NCBI GenBank assembly: GCA_003021785.1
Contig: PXQU01000013.1
Coordinates: 62,001-126,000 of the forward strand
DNA length: 64,000 bases
Source: Halobacteriales archaeon QH_7_65_31
Lineage (GTDB): Archaea > Halobacteriota > Halobacteria > Halobacteriales > Haloarculaceae
Reading direction: 5' to 3'
Every line of letters begins with the position of its first letter. The first letter of the stretch is position 1. The translations under genes were made by a program, and so were the position numbers. Positions 54,034 to 60,983 of this stretch are shown one piece after another. The notes beneath the pieces were generated by a model, which was given only the letters and a program-made list of their open reading frames with translations, was not told the origin of the DNA and searched no databases.

Positions 54034-54900
54034 TCACTCCATTGTGAGCACAGCAAGCGAGGCGAACATCGCTTCCTCCGTTCGCACGACCTTGCTGGCT
54101 TGGTTCGGGACCGTGTTGAGCCAGAGGTCGAACCGCGAGAGCGGTTCGTCTGTGTCGCAATCAGAGCCGGGCGCGATGCCCGACCCGTCGGTTACGTCGC
54201 TCGGCTGGACGCCGAGAATCTCCGGTAACCCGCGCTCGGGTGCGCCGAAGACGACGGTGCTGTCTCCACGCGACGGCTCGATCTCGTCGAGCAGCCGTGT
54301 GGAGACCGGCTCGCCGTGTCGCGATGCGGCGATACGGACGCCGGCATCGGGACGGTCGAGCGCGGTGTGTAGGTCCGCGCATTCCACCTGATACCCCGAC
54401 GGCGGGGTATCGAGCAGGCGTGCGCGCACCGGTCGTCGCGAAGTAACCCTGACTGTGACGCGTTCTCCCTCCCGCGGTGTCGCCACGTCGGGCGACACGG
54501 GGAGCGAGACCGGGTGTTGCAGTCCGCAATTGACCCGAACGCGGTCGTCAGATCCGACCTCGGTCACGATTCCCTGTCTTAACGACCCCGGATCGTCAGA
54601 TTCGGAGCCGGTCTGTGAACCGACACGGAGCGGCGGCAGCACGCCGGCGTACGCCAGTTCGTCACGCCTCCCCCACAGCTCCTTTCGAAGCTCCGGGGGC
54701 GTGGCCGCGTACCGTAGGACGGTATCGACGAACCCGTCGCCGAACCGCCCGTCGTCGCCCGACGAATCGGGGAAGACGACGAGACGATCCACCCGGAAGA
54801 CCACCGCCGCGCGTGCGACGTACCCCAGCTTGCGAGTCGCCTCGCGCTGGTCTTCGGCTTCACGGGTCAGAGACGACGGCACGAGTACGGTGCGTGTCAT
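54034..54900 (-). CDS. SPOUT-fold RNA methyltransferase (putative uridine N3 type)
   Basis: 288 aa. RTVLVPSSLTREAEDQREAT start, a small OB-type insert (EGERVTVRVTSRRPVRARLL), then SPOUT marks VVFGAPERGLPEILGV and LNTVPNQASKVVRTEEAM at the knot. This is the DUF171/SPOUT1 group, called putative RNA uridine N3 methyltransferase. It is the first gene of the ribosomal cluster, so it may modify rRNA; the target is not known. Starts with ATG 54900. Confidence 0.85.
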   Translation of the reverse strand: MTRTVLVPSSLTREAEDQREATRKLGYVARAAVVFRVDRLVVFPDSSGDDGRFGDGFVDTVLRYAATPPELRKELWGRRDELAYAGVLPPLRVGSQTGSESDDPGSLRQGIVTEVGSDDRVRVNCGLQHPVSLPVSPDVATPREGERVTVRVTSRRPVRARLLDTPPSGYQVECADLHTALDRPDAGVRIAASRHGEPVSTRLLDEIEPSRGDSTVVFGAPERGLPEILGVQPSDVTDGSGIAPGSDCDTDEPLSRFDLWLNTVPNQASKVVRTEEAMFASLAVLTME

Positions 54901-54955
54901 GCCGAATCGCTTCCGTGTCTGCTCACTAGACTGTGTATCCGATACCGAACCCGGA

Positions 54956-54963
54956 CATAAAAG
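54956..54963 (-). promoter_or_regulatory. Possible promoter of the ribosomal cluster
   Basis: CTTTTATG on the minus strand, about 55-65 bp upstream of the SPOUT start; weak match, and the only TATA-like stretch in the 200-bp gap before the tRNA gene. Confidence 0.3.
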
Positions 54964-55065
54964 TAACGTGCTTCGTATGCCGGCTGCCGGCCGTTCACAG
55001 GGGTTTCAGCGTGTGTACGGCTCACACGACCGATCGCCCGACCGCGGTCGCGCGTTTCGGAACGC

Positions 55066-55073
55066 TTATACTC
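55066..55073 (+). promoter_or_regulatory. Promoter-like box of tRNA-Gly
   Basis: CTTATACT about 30-37 bp before the tRNA, fitting an archaeal TATA box for a tRNA gene. Confidence 0.5.
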
Positions 55074-55102
55074 ATCACCGTGCTCGCTTGAGGTGCAGAC
55101 GC

Positions 55103-55173
55103 GCACCGATAGTGTAGTGGTATCACGTGACCTTGCCATGGTCACAACCCGCGTTCAAATCGCGGTCGGTGCA
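55103..55173 (+). tRNA. tRNA-Gly (GCC anticodon)
   Basis: 71 nt cloverleaf. Acceptor stem GCACCGA / TCGGTGC (7 bp), anticodon stem TGACC / GGTCA with loop TTGCCAT, thus anticodon GCC, T stem CCGCG / CGCGG with loop TTCAAAT, discriminator A. No CCA is encoded. An integrated element starts immediately downstream, so the 3' end of this gene is the likely left attachment site. Confidence 0.96.
55150..55173 (+). other. Likely left attachment site (attL) in the tRNA 3' end
   Basis: The T-loop to discriminator segment of tRNA-Gly borders the start of the foreign gene block. A matching direct repeat (attR) is predicted beyond the right window edge. None is present within the window, so the attL borders are a guess from tRNA-gene integration in general. 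Confidence 0.45.
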
Positions 55174-55186
55174 TCTCTACCTATAG

Positions 55187-55191
55187 TTTTT
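55187..55191 (+). terminator. T-rich end of the tRNA transcript
   Basis: A TTTTT run 14-18 bp after the tRNA discriminator base, as expected of archaeal U-tract termination. Confidence 0.4.
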
Positions 55192-55226
55192 GTAGGGTGT
55201 GCTGATACGTCTCGGGGGTGCTCGCT

Positions 55227-55574
55227 ATGAGTACCGTCGAGCGAGACGTCGAAGTCTCTATCGACGAAGACGGTAATGCCGCCGTCGCGAAGGTTGTCGA
55301 ACGAACCGAACTCCGCCTCGAAGGTCTATTCCAGAACGGCGAGCTCCGACTGTGGCAGGACAGTGCCGGTTGGAGTGGCTTCCTCCGCGAAGAAGCCGAT
55401 GACGGCAACGTAGTCTACCACAGCGTCAATCGTCTCGAAGACGGGAGCAGCGAGGAGTGGATTCGGAAAGTCCGTTGCGGCGAAAAAGCTGTTCGCGACG
55501 GAATACAGAAGCACATCAAGGACCCAAAAGCAGGAGAAGCTGGGCAGTTCGTCCGGAGGTGCTCGCCGCCATGA
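55227..55574 (+). CDS. Element gene 1, hypothetical
   Basis: 115 aa. Charged strands and helices (VERDVEVSIDEDGNAAVAKV; RLEGLFQNGELRLWQDSAGW; RKVRCGEKAVRDGIQKHIKD). No known motif. First gene after the tRNA; ATG at 55227. It overlaps the next gene by 4 bp, so the two are co-transcribed. Confidence 0.65.
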   Translation: MSTVERDVEVSIDEDGNAAVAKVVERTELRLEGLFQNGELRLWQDSAGWSGFLREEADDGNVVYHSVNRLEDGSSEEWIRKVRCGEKAVRDGIQKHIKDPKAGEAGQFVRRCSPP

Positions 55575-56533
55575 GCACGTCCACCAGTCCTGACGATACG
55601 GACCAAGACGAGTACGAGATCAAGAATGTTGAATGGCTGGAGCGTAACGCTGGCCCCATCGACATCGCTGGCGCTCGTCAAACAGAGACGGACGCATGGG
55701 AGCGTGGGAAGCGGAATGCCAGTGATGCCGCCGTCGAGGTCCGGCAGGATACCGGAACTGCGGTCGTCCGGCTTCCAGACGGCGATCCACACACAACACT
55801 TCTCGTCGAAGGTGCTGGTGACGACAGCGGGCCCTTCGCCGGCGCGTGCGACTGCAAGGGGTACAAGTATCATGATGGTCCCTGTGCCCATCTCGTTACC
55901 CGCGCCGTCCGGTCGATCCTCCGGAGCGGCGAAGTGCCGGAGGATGTCCAGCGGTATCAACAGCTGAAGAACGCCGGTGGACCCGAACCTGATGCCGATC
56001 CAGACGACGCTATGTCCGACATCGGCGGGCTTGAGGCCGACGGCACTGGCGACGAGGACGTCGTCGACGTGGAGATCACGGACCAGCCGGTCGCCGATCC
56101 CGAAGCCGGCGACCAGCGCCCGCCCGAGGAGGTCGTCGACGACCCTTCCGTACCAGCGACACCGAGCGATCCGTTCGCGGCGCAGCTCAGCGAGAACGTC
56201 CCAGAGCGGTACGTGATGCAGCTTGGGGGCGACACCTACGTTCGCATCGCCGGCTACGCGGCTATCGCCCGGCAGGCGGATCTTCGGATGGACTACGACG
56301 CTGTTACGCGGGCACGCGAAACGGAGTACGAGCACGCCGAGTACGAGGCCGTCGTGACGACGCCCAATGGCGAGGTCATTGCTCGCGATATGGGGACCGC
56401 GCACGCCGAGCTCGAAGACATGAGCGACGCGAAGGCCAACCTCGACGAGCTCGCGATCACGCGAGCGTACCGCCGGGCAATACGCCTCGCGACCGGCGGC
56501 GGCGCGACACTCCAGCGGGGTGGTGAACTGTGA
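55571..56533 (+). CDS. SWIM-type zinc-finger-like protein of the element
   Basis: 320 aa from ATG 55571. Residues about 95-112 give ACDCKGYKYHDGPCAHLVTR, the SWIM-type C-x-C-x(n)-C-x-H ligands. An acidic linker follows, and the C-terminus (YEAVVTTPNGEVIARDMG; ITRAYRRAIRLATGGG) is alpha/beta. SWIM domains bind DNA or protein partners. The C-terminal half is unknown. Nothing like an integrase fold (R..HxxR..Y) is seen, and this is not a candidate for one. Confidence 0.7.
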   Translation: MSTSTSPDDTDQDEYEIKNVEWLERNAGPIDIAGARQTETDAWERGKRNASDAAVEVRQDTGTAVVRLPDGDPHTTLLVEGAGDDSGPFAGACDCKGYKYHDGPCAHLVTRAVRSILRSGEVPEDVQRYQQLKNAGGPEPDADPDDAMSDIGGLEADGTGDEDVVDVEITDQPVADPEAGDQRPPEEVVDDPSVPATPSDPFAAQLSENVPERYVMQLGGDTYVRIAGYAAIARQADLRMDYDAVTRARETEYEHAEYEAVVTTPNGEVIARDMGTAHAELEDMSDAKANLDELAITRAYRRAIRLATGGGATLQRGGEL

Positions 56534-56724
56534 GCCGCAAGAGGCTCAACCTTCGTGAAGAACACGCCCGGACGGTCGAGAACGCGCTGGACGCCGTCGA
56601 CGCTGACGAGGAGCTCCCAGATGTCGATCGGGGGCGAGGTCGAACGAGCGAAGGTGAGATCTCCACGGGAGAGGCCGTCGCCCTGATCGCGGAGGCCTAC
56701 ACCGGGTGGTCGGCAGATGAGTGA
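56530..56724 (+). CDS. Element gene 3, small hypothetical
   Basis: 64 aa, GTG start overlapping the previous stop. Two helical blocks (REEHARTVENALDAVDADEE; SEGEISTGEAVALIAEAYTG), acidic. Unknown. Confidence 0.55.
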   Translation: MSRKRLNLREEHARTVENALDAVDADEELPDVDRGRGRTSEGEISTGEAVALIAEAYTGWSADE

Positions 56725-57274
56725 CGACGTGCTCGAAATTCGAGCAGACTCGGTCGAAGAGGCAGACGTCGGCGACATCTGGATCGCCGGCCAGCCTCTC
56801 GGGAAGATGGTCGCCCGTGCCACGGAACGCTCTAAGCGCTTCGACGGCGATCTCGGTGACCGTCCCGAGCACGTCGACGACGACACGCAGCTGTGGGCGC
56901 TCGTCGAGCAGCTCGCCGCAGAGGTGTCGCGGCTTCAGGAGGAGATCGCGCCGGACACCGACGGGAAGGACTACGCGCAGCTGACGCGCGCCGAGAAGGT
57001 CCACGAGATACAGCTGGCTGCCCTCGAGGATGCGCAGTCAAATCCAAGACGGAAGTCAGCGCTCACCTACCGTGAGGTCAAGATGCTGTTCGGCGGAAAG
57101 CCGTCGACCGGGCACTGTTACGATCTAATGCAACTCGCAGGTGACCGGGATGGATTCGGCTACGAGACGCGCGACGATCAGCCGAACCGGCTCACCGCGA
57201 GTCTGGAGGGCTTGAACGATAGCAAGCTGATTCACGCCCTGAACAACGGCGGAACGTCAACGGAGGGGTTCTGA
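56717..57274 (+). CDS. Element gene 4, hypothetical
   Basis: 185 aa overlapping the previous gene by 8 bp. Mostly helical; GKMVARATERSKRFDGDLGD, then a coiled stretch (QLWALVEQLAAEVSRLQEEI), and a possible HTH-like block ALTYREVKMLFGGKPSTGHC near residue 118. A DNA-binding role is only a possibility. Last gene of the left module, followed by a hairpin. Confidence 0.6.
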   Translation: MSDDVLEIRADSVEEADVGDIWIAGQPLGKMVARATERSKRFDGDLGDRPEHVDDDTQLWALVEQLAAEVSRLQEEIAPDTDGKDYAQLTRAEKVHEIQLAALEDAQSNPRRKSALTYREVKMLFGGKPSTGHCYDLMQLAGDRDGFGYETRDDQPNRLTASLEGLNDSKLIHALNNGGTSTEGF

Positions 57275-57444
57275 TGCCACAGTTCTCCGCTTCAGTTCCA
57301 CCACCATTTCGTTCGTCTCCGCTTCGCTCTACTCTACTTGTTTTTGTGCGGTTTCGGTAGCTGTGGGTGTATCGGCTCTTCCCGCGCTCTCGCGGGAGAT
57401 TAGATAGGGAACGGAGCTCCGGCTACTGTTCACGCCGTGAAAGA
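57275..57444. other. Non-coding gap between the left module and a minus-strand pair
   Basis: 170 bp between converging gene sets. It holds a T-run (about 57341-57347) and a GC-rich hairpin; no credible frame. Confidence 0.5.
57380..57397 (+). terminator. Hairpin between convergent modules
   Basis: TCCCGCG and CGCGGGA arms (7 bp) around a CTCT loop. Position between converging genes suits a bidirectional terminator. Confidence 0.5.
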
Positions 57445-57543
57445 TCACCCGACGAGCAGCGCTGCGAGGGTGACGCTAGCGGAGACGATGAAGAAGATGA
57501 ACGCCGCGGCGAACACCGCCGCGACGACGTCGTCGCCCGTCAT
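57445..57543 (-). CDS. One-span membrane microprotein
   Basis: 32 aa: MTGDDVVAAVFAAAFIFFIV, then SASVTLAALLVG. It is a single hydrophobic helix almost end to end. The ATG overlaps the stop of the RHH regulator gene by 4 bp (ATGA), strong evidence of a two-gene operon. A membrane peptide coupled to a repressor recalls small lysogeny, superinfection-immunity or toxin peptides, but this is inference. Confidence 0.6.
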   Translation of the reverse strand: MTGDDVVAAVFAAAFIFFIVSASVTLAALLVG

Positions 57544-57800
57544 CTCCAGACCGATTCGATGGAGGTTCGATATCGCAGCCCGAGGACGGACGTATTCGCG
57601 ATGTCTTTCACCGTCGTCGCGGGATACTCGCCGCGGACCTCCTCAAGATTCTCGTGCGATTCGATGAGGTGCGTGAGCGCGGCGTCGATAACGTCGGACC
57701 GCGGGGGATCGTCAGCTGAGTCTGCCTCGACGATCTTCGACGCTTGGTCGAGGAGTCGCTTCCGTTCGTCGCTGAGCCGGAGCGTCGTTCGGTCAGTCAT
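57540..57800 (-). CDS. Ribbon-helix-helix (CopG-like) regulator
   Basis: 86 aa. TTLRLSDERKRLLDQASKIV starts with the RHH strand (TLRLS) and helix 1; SADDPPRSDVIDAALTHLIE is helix 2. C-terminus basic/aromatic. A TATA box at 57828-57837 leads it. A transcription repressor of the element is the natural reading. Confidence 0.78.
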   Translation of the reverse strand: MTDRTTLRLSDERKRLLDQASKIVEADSADDPPRSDVIDAALTHLIESHENLEEVRGEYPATTVKDIANTSVLGLRYRTSIESVWR

Positions 57801-57827
57801 AGTGATTCGTACCGATTCATACTCTCT

Positions 57828-57837
57828 GTTTATATAC
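57828..57837 (-). promoter_or_regulatory. TATA box of the RHH regulator
   Basis: GTATATAAAC on the minus strand, 28-37 bp before the ATG at 57800. Clear match and right spacing for a short leader. Confidence 0.6.
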
Positions 57838-57968
57838 CCATGTCCACACGGGGGGTCGATCTGCGTTGTTCTGAGCTGAGTGAGGGCCGGATCTTTATAA
57901 ACAGGGTCTGGGCCCCCGGCGTGATCGGGCCGACGCGCCGAGCTCGGCGAGGCGGTTTTGCATACACG

Positions 57969-57986
57969 CGCTGTTCGCGAACAGCG
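57969..57986. promoter_or_regulatory. 18-bp perfect palindrome, likely operator or replication site
   Basis: CGCTGTTCG and its exact reverse complement CGAACAGCG meet without spacer. It is flanked by TGCATAC direct repeats starting at 57959 and 57993 (34 bp apart). Fits a dimeric regulator's binding site between divergent regulators. Confidence 0.6.
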
Positions 57987-58071
57987 TTGGAGTGCATACA
58001 TCGCGATAGCCCGTGACATCGACGTGCGACCCCACCCATCTGGATGTGAGACCCCCCTTCCTCGCTGTTAC

Positions 58072-58299
58072 TCATCGGTTCACCTTCTCGTAGACGAACC
58101 GACCTGTGTCCGGATCGTGTTCGACGTCGATCTCATCTCCGGGCTCGATTCCCTCTCCTTGAGCTGGGCTCTTCGGGAGTACGACTCGGTAGCCGTTGCT
58201 GTCGTCTCCGGAGACCGTGTATCGACCACAGTACGTTCGCGAGCTATCTTCGTTCCGACCAGTCTCACCTGCACGTTTCCGAGCATCTCCTCGCGCCAT
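58072..58299 (-). CDS. AbrB-family (SpoVT-AbrB) small regulator
   Basis: 75 aa from ATG 58299. Basic N-terminus, then YCGRYTVSGDDSNGYRVVLP, KSPAQGEGIEPGDEIDVEHD, ending FVYEKVNR. This is the AbrB swapped-hairpin pattern, as in other haloarchaeal element regulators. A GTTTATC box on the minus strand lies about 28 bp upstream. Divergent from the main plus-strand operon (58363). Confidence 0.7.
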   Translation of the reverse strand: MARGDARKRAGETGRNEDSSRTYCGRYTVSGDDSNGYRVVLPKSPAQGEGIEPGDEIDVEHDPDTGRFVYEKVNR

Positions 58300-58362
58300 A
58301 CCAGTTGTCAGTCTGCGGACCTGATAAACGCAAGCCATCAAACAGTGCTCTGACAGCGACCC

Positions 58363-58530
58363 ATGCGATTCGGCACGGCCTATACGGTCAATCACCAGAG
58401 ATCGGTCGTGACGACCGAAGCAACCATCGAAACGGAGCACAGTAACGACGACGGGCGACAGACGACCACCAAGCACGTGACTGTCGACGCGCTCGAACAG
58501 CACCTCGGCGATAATGAGGTGGTGGCATGA
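58363..58530 (+). CDS. Small hypothetical, first gene of the main operon
   Basis: 55 aa: opens MRFGTAYTVNHQRSVVTTEA, with VTVDALEQHLGDNEVVA at the end. Overlaps the next gene by 4 bp (ATGA). Short but with the codon bias of its neighbours. Unknown function. Confidence 0.6.
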   Translation: MRFGTAYTVNHQRSVVTTEATIETEHSNDDGRQTTTKHVTVDALEQHLGDNEVVA

Positions 58531-58898
58531 GCATCGATACTGACGACGCAGTAGCGCTGGCCGTGGTCGCCGGTATCGGTCTCGCCGCAGCGGTCGAACT
58601 CTCAAAGCTCCGTCGACTCGACCGCATCGGCCAGCACGTCAACGAACTCACAGCGGAGAACGCTCTCGATGATGTGCGCCGGCTACTCATCGTTGATGTG
58701 GAAGATGGACCGGACGGATACGGCACGATCCTCGCGAAGGGCGCGCAGTTCCCGAGCGGAACTATCGCAGTCGAGTGGAACCGAATGGCATTCGAGGAGG
58801 ACGAGCGCACAGAAAACGCCGTAATGAGCCAGTACGGTAGCGTCGCGGATGCGGAAGAGGCGACCGGTGGAACCGTCCGGTTCGTCGAGGGCGAGTGA
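58527..58898 (+). CDS. One-span membrane protein of the element
   Basis: 123 aa. N-terminal hydrophobic helix (AVALAVVAGIGLAAAVELSK), then a soluble alpha/beta domain (RRLLIVDVEDGPDGYGTILA; GTIAVEWNRMAFEEDERTEN). The N-terminus suits anchoring into a virion or cell membrane. Overlaps neighbours on both sides. Confidence 0.6.
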   Translation: MSIDTDDAVALAVVAGIGLAAAVELSKLRRLDRIGQHVNELTAENALDDVRRLLIVDVEDGPDGYGTILAKGAQFPSGTIAVEWNRMAFEEDERTENAVMSQYGSVADAEEATGGTVRFVEGE

Positions 58899-59143
58899 TG
58901 CACGTTTGCGGACAAGGAACGCGGCTCGTGCTTCAGCCGGAGACGCAGCGAGAGCAGCTCGCGCTGTACCGGCTGTTCTCTCGTCTCTTGACGAGCTGGT
59001 TCACGGCGGATATTGCCGAGTACGGCGATCTCGATCATAATCTCGCTGAGAGACGCACGCGTCTCGGATCGTTCGCTCCCGGCTCGCGCGCTCTCGTCAT
59101 CCCCGATGCGCCGGCGATGCCACTCACGGAGGACGACCAGTGA
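58898..59143 (+). CDS. Small hypothetical, His/Arg-rich
   Basis: 81 aa from ATG 58898 (TGATG overlap). Opens MHVCGQGTRLVLQPETQREQ and contains LALYRLFSRLLTSWFTADIA, amphipathic. Ends in PAMPLTEDDQ. Not recognised. Confidence 0.5.
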   Translation: MHVCGQGTRLVLQPETQREQLALYRLFSRLLTSWFTADIAEYGDLDHNLAERRTRLGSFAPGSRALVIPDAPAMPLTEDDQ

Positions 59144-60348
59144 GCTGGTCAGTGGAGTTCGGAACGCTCGCCGAAGCGAACGAGGTGCGCGAGGAGCACG
59201 CCGAGATCGTCTGTCCGCTCGACGACGACCGCCGACTAACATCGGTCGCGTTTGTGAGCGACGTCGATCCAGAGACTCGACAGACGCTCGAAACCCGAGC
59301 CGCAGCGAGCCGTGGAGACCGGGAGAGCGGACCCGGACAAGTCGCACTGTCTGACGGTGAGCGCGACCGACTCGATTTTACCCGAGACAACGTGAACGTT
59401 CCGAAGTACCGGGCCATCAAGGGCATCGCGACGGAGGCCGGCGTCGATGACTGGCTCGCGCACGCTGATCGAACGCTTGTCGTTGACGAGCACCGCGAGT
59501 TGATGGAACGCGCTGCTCGCGACGAGCAGGGCCAACGCATGGACGCCGAGCGATCCGACGAACAGCGTGCCGAGGACCTCGTTCAGCAGGCCGGTGGCGG
59601 CGACTGTGAGCACGCTCGGGGACACTGCGAGCACGGCGACGTAGAGGCGTGCGAGTTCCTTCACGACCGGTGCGGGTACGACGAAAGCGATGTACAGTCG
59701 ATCCTCGGTGATTTCGAAGGGGAGAACAGCGAGCTTTCTGGTGCGCAACTCGGGGCGTTAAGCCGGGCGTGGTCCGGACATATCGCTGCGGTCAATGCAC
59801 TCAACGGGCTGCTCGCCCGGCTCCGCGAGGAGTGGAGCCACGCTCAACAGGCGGCCCGGGCGATCAACGATATCCGTTCGAGCGCCGGGCAGGAACCACT
59901 CCACTTCGAGGAGCTGGAGGAACGGCAGGCGCAGCTCACCGATATCATGCGGGCAGCAGCAGCTGACTGTGTAGAGTGTCACGCGGACCACTCCGGTCAC
60001 GACCACGCAGTGACACGCGGCCACCGTGAGGAGTTGACGGCGTTTCTCGCCGGCGCTGGGGAGACGCCCGTCGGAACAGCCGACGAACGTCCGAGCGATG
60101 CAGATTCGAAGGACCCACTCGTCGATGACCGAGACCTCCCCGACGGAGACGAGGGGCTGTTCGAGTTTGCCGCGAACGCTCCCGCTACTGGCGATGGACA
60201 GAGCCGTGAGCACCGGCGAGCGCAGAATGACGGCTATCTGCGGTCGGGAAACCGTGGATTCGACGAGGGTACGAGCGCGCGAGATGGTCTCGGAGAGTTC
60301 GCCGCGACGGGCGGCGAAGAGACGCTGGATAGCTACGAGGACGACTGA
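59140..60348 (+). CDS. Cys/His-rich protein of the element (402 aa)
   Basis: GTG start. N-terminal alpha/beta part (SWSVEFGTLAEANEVREEHA), then a central Cys/His cluster (GDCEHARGHCEHGDVEACEF, followed by LHDRCGYD) and, about 110 residues on, a second (DCVECHADHSGHDHAVTRGH). Long acidic tail with repeats of EFAA. The clusters could hold zinc and build a structural or scaffold protein. No enzyme motif. Largest gene of the visible cascade. Confidence 0.6.
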   Translation: MSWSVEFGTLAEANEVREEHAEIVCPLDDDRRLTSVAFVSDVDPETRQTLETRAAASRGDRESGPGQVALSDGERDRLDFTRDNVNVPKYRAIKGIATEAGVDDWLAHADRTLVVDEHRELMERAARDEQGQRMDAERSDEQRAEDLVQQAGGGDCEHARGHCEHGDVEACEFLHDRCGYDESDVQSILGDFEGENSELSGAQLGALSRAWSGHIAAVNALNGLLARLREEWSHAQQAARAINDIRSSAGQEPLHFEELEERQAQLTDIMRAAAADCVECHADHSGHDHAVTRGHREELTAFLAGAGETPVGTADERPSDADSKDPLVDDRDLPDGDEGLFEFAANAPATGDGQSREHRRAQNDGYLRSGNRGFDEGTSARDGLGEFAATGGEETLDSYEDD

Positions 60349-60983
60349 TGAGCGAATTAAGTTGTCACATCGACGGGTGCGACTACACTGGTGATCCGGG
60401 TGGTCTCCGCTCACACGTCTCTGCGTCGACCGACGACGAGCACCGACGAGCACGCGCTAACAAGGCGTGGGAGGGGTGGTATCCCGAGGCGTTCGGAGTC
60501 ACGGCAAACAACACCGACGAGACGACGCGAGATGACCCCTCGACAGAGGGAGATGAATCCCCTGAAACCCCTGAAAACGATTCGGAAGCCGACCCGAGAG
60601 AGCCCCCTTCGGAGGGGGAGGCGACCCCCAAGTCGTCTGGGTTGAGCGACGCCGAGCAACAGCAAGCACTCATCGAGCAGCAGGCGACCGGCGAATCCAC
60701 GGACTCCGAGGGGAGAGACAACGACGATTCCGCCGAGCCGACCAACGCCGGATCCCCCTCGAAGGGGGGCAGCGACCCCAGTTCGTCCGGGTCGATCGAC
60801 GAGAGCAATAGCTCGACTGGCACGACGGTCGCGCTGCTCGCGAGCACGCTGATCGTCGTGCTCGTGTTCCTCGCTGGAGACAACGCCGGCGACGAGCGTG
60901 GTCGCGATGACGACGAGCGTAGCGAGAACGACGCCGGTGGGGAGGCCGGCGCAGAGCGTCCCTCCCCGGACCCATTCCTGTGA
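60348..60983 (+). CDS. C2H2-finger-like protein with C-terminal membrane helix
   Basis: 211 aa. N-terminus SCHIDGCDYTGDPGGLRSHV plus SASTDDEHR gives C-x(4)-C-x(n)-H-x(n)-H spacing of a zinc finger. Then a long Glu/Ser/Pro-rich linker with copies of a GGxxPxSSG(S/L) motif, and a hydrophobic span TTVALLASTLIVVLVFLAGD near residue 160, followed by an acidic tail. Orientation suggests an internal anchor. Confidence 0.6.
   Translation: MSELSCHIDGCDYTGDPGGLRSHVSASTDDEHRRARANKAWEGWYPEAFGVTANNTDETTRDDPSTEGDESPETPENDSEADPREPPSEGEATPKSSGLSDAEQQQALIEQQATGESTDSEGRDNDDSAEPTNAGSPSKGGSDPSSSGSIDESNSSTGTTVALLASTLIVVLVFLAGDNAGDERGRDDDERSENDAGGEAGAERPSPDPFL

Larger units (their letters stand above)
57801..58071. 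other. Intergenic control region between the two regulators
   Basis: 271 bp with the minus-strand TATA box at its left end, a plus-strand TATA-like CTTTATAAAC (about 57893-57902), a perfect 18-bp palindrome and two TGCATAC direct repeats. A minus-strand frame 57830-58075 starts in an ATGA overlap with the AbrB-type gene but is basic and crosses the palindrome, so I take the region as regulatory. Confidence 0.5.

Noticed and set aside
57830-58075. 81-residue minus-strand frame overlapping the AbrB-type gene stop
   Set aside because: Basic, Arg/Pro-rich, unlike its neighbours, and it crosses the palindrome and repeats; more likely regulatory DNA.
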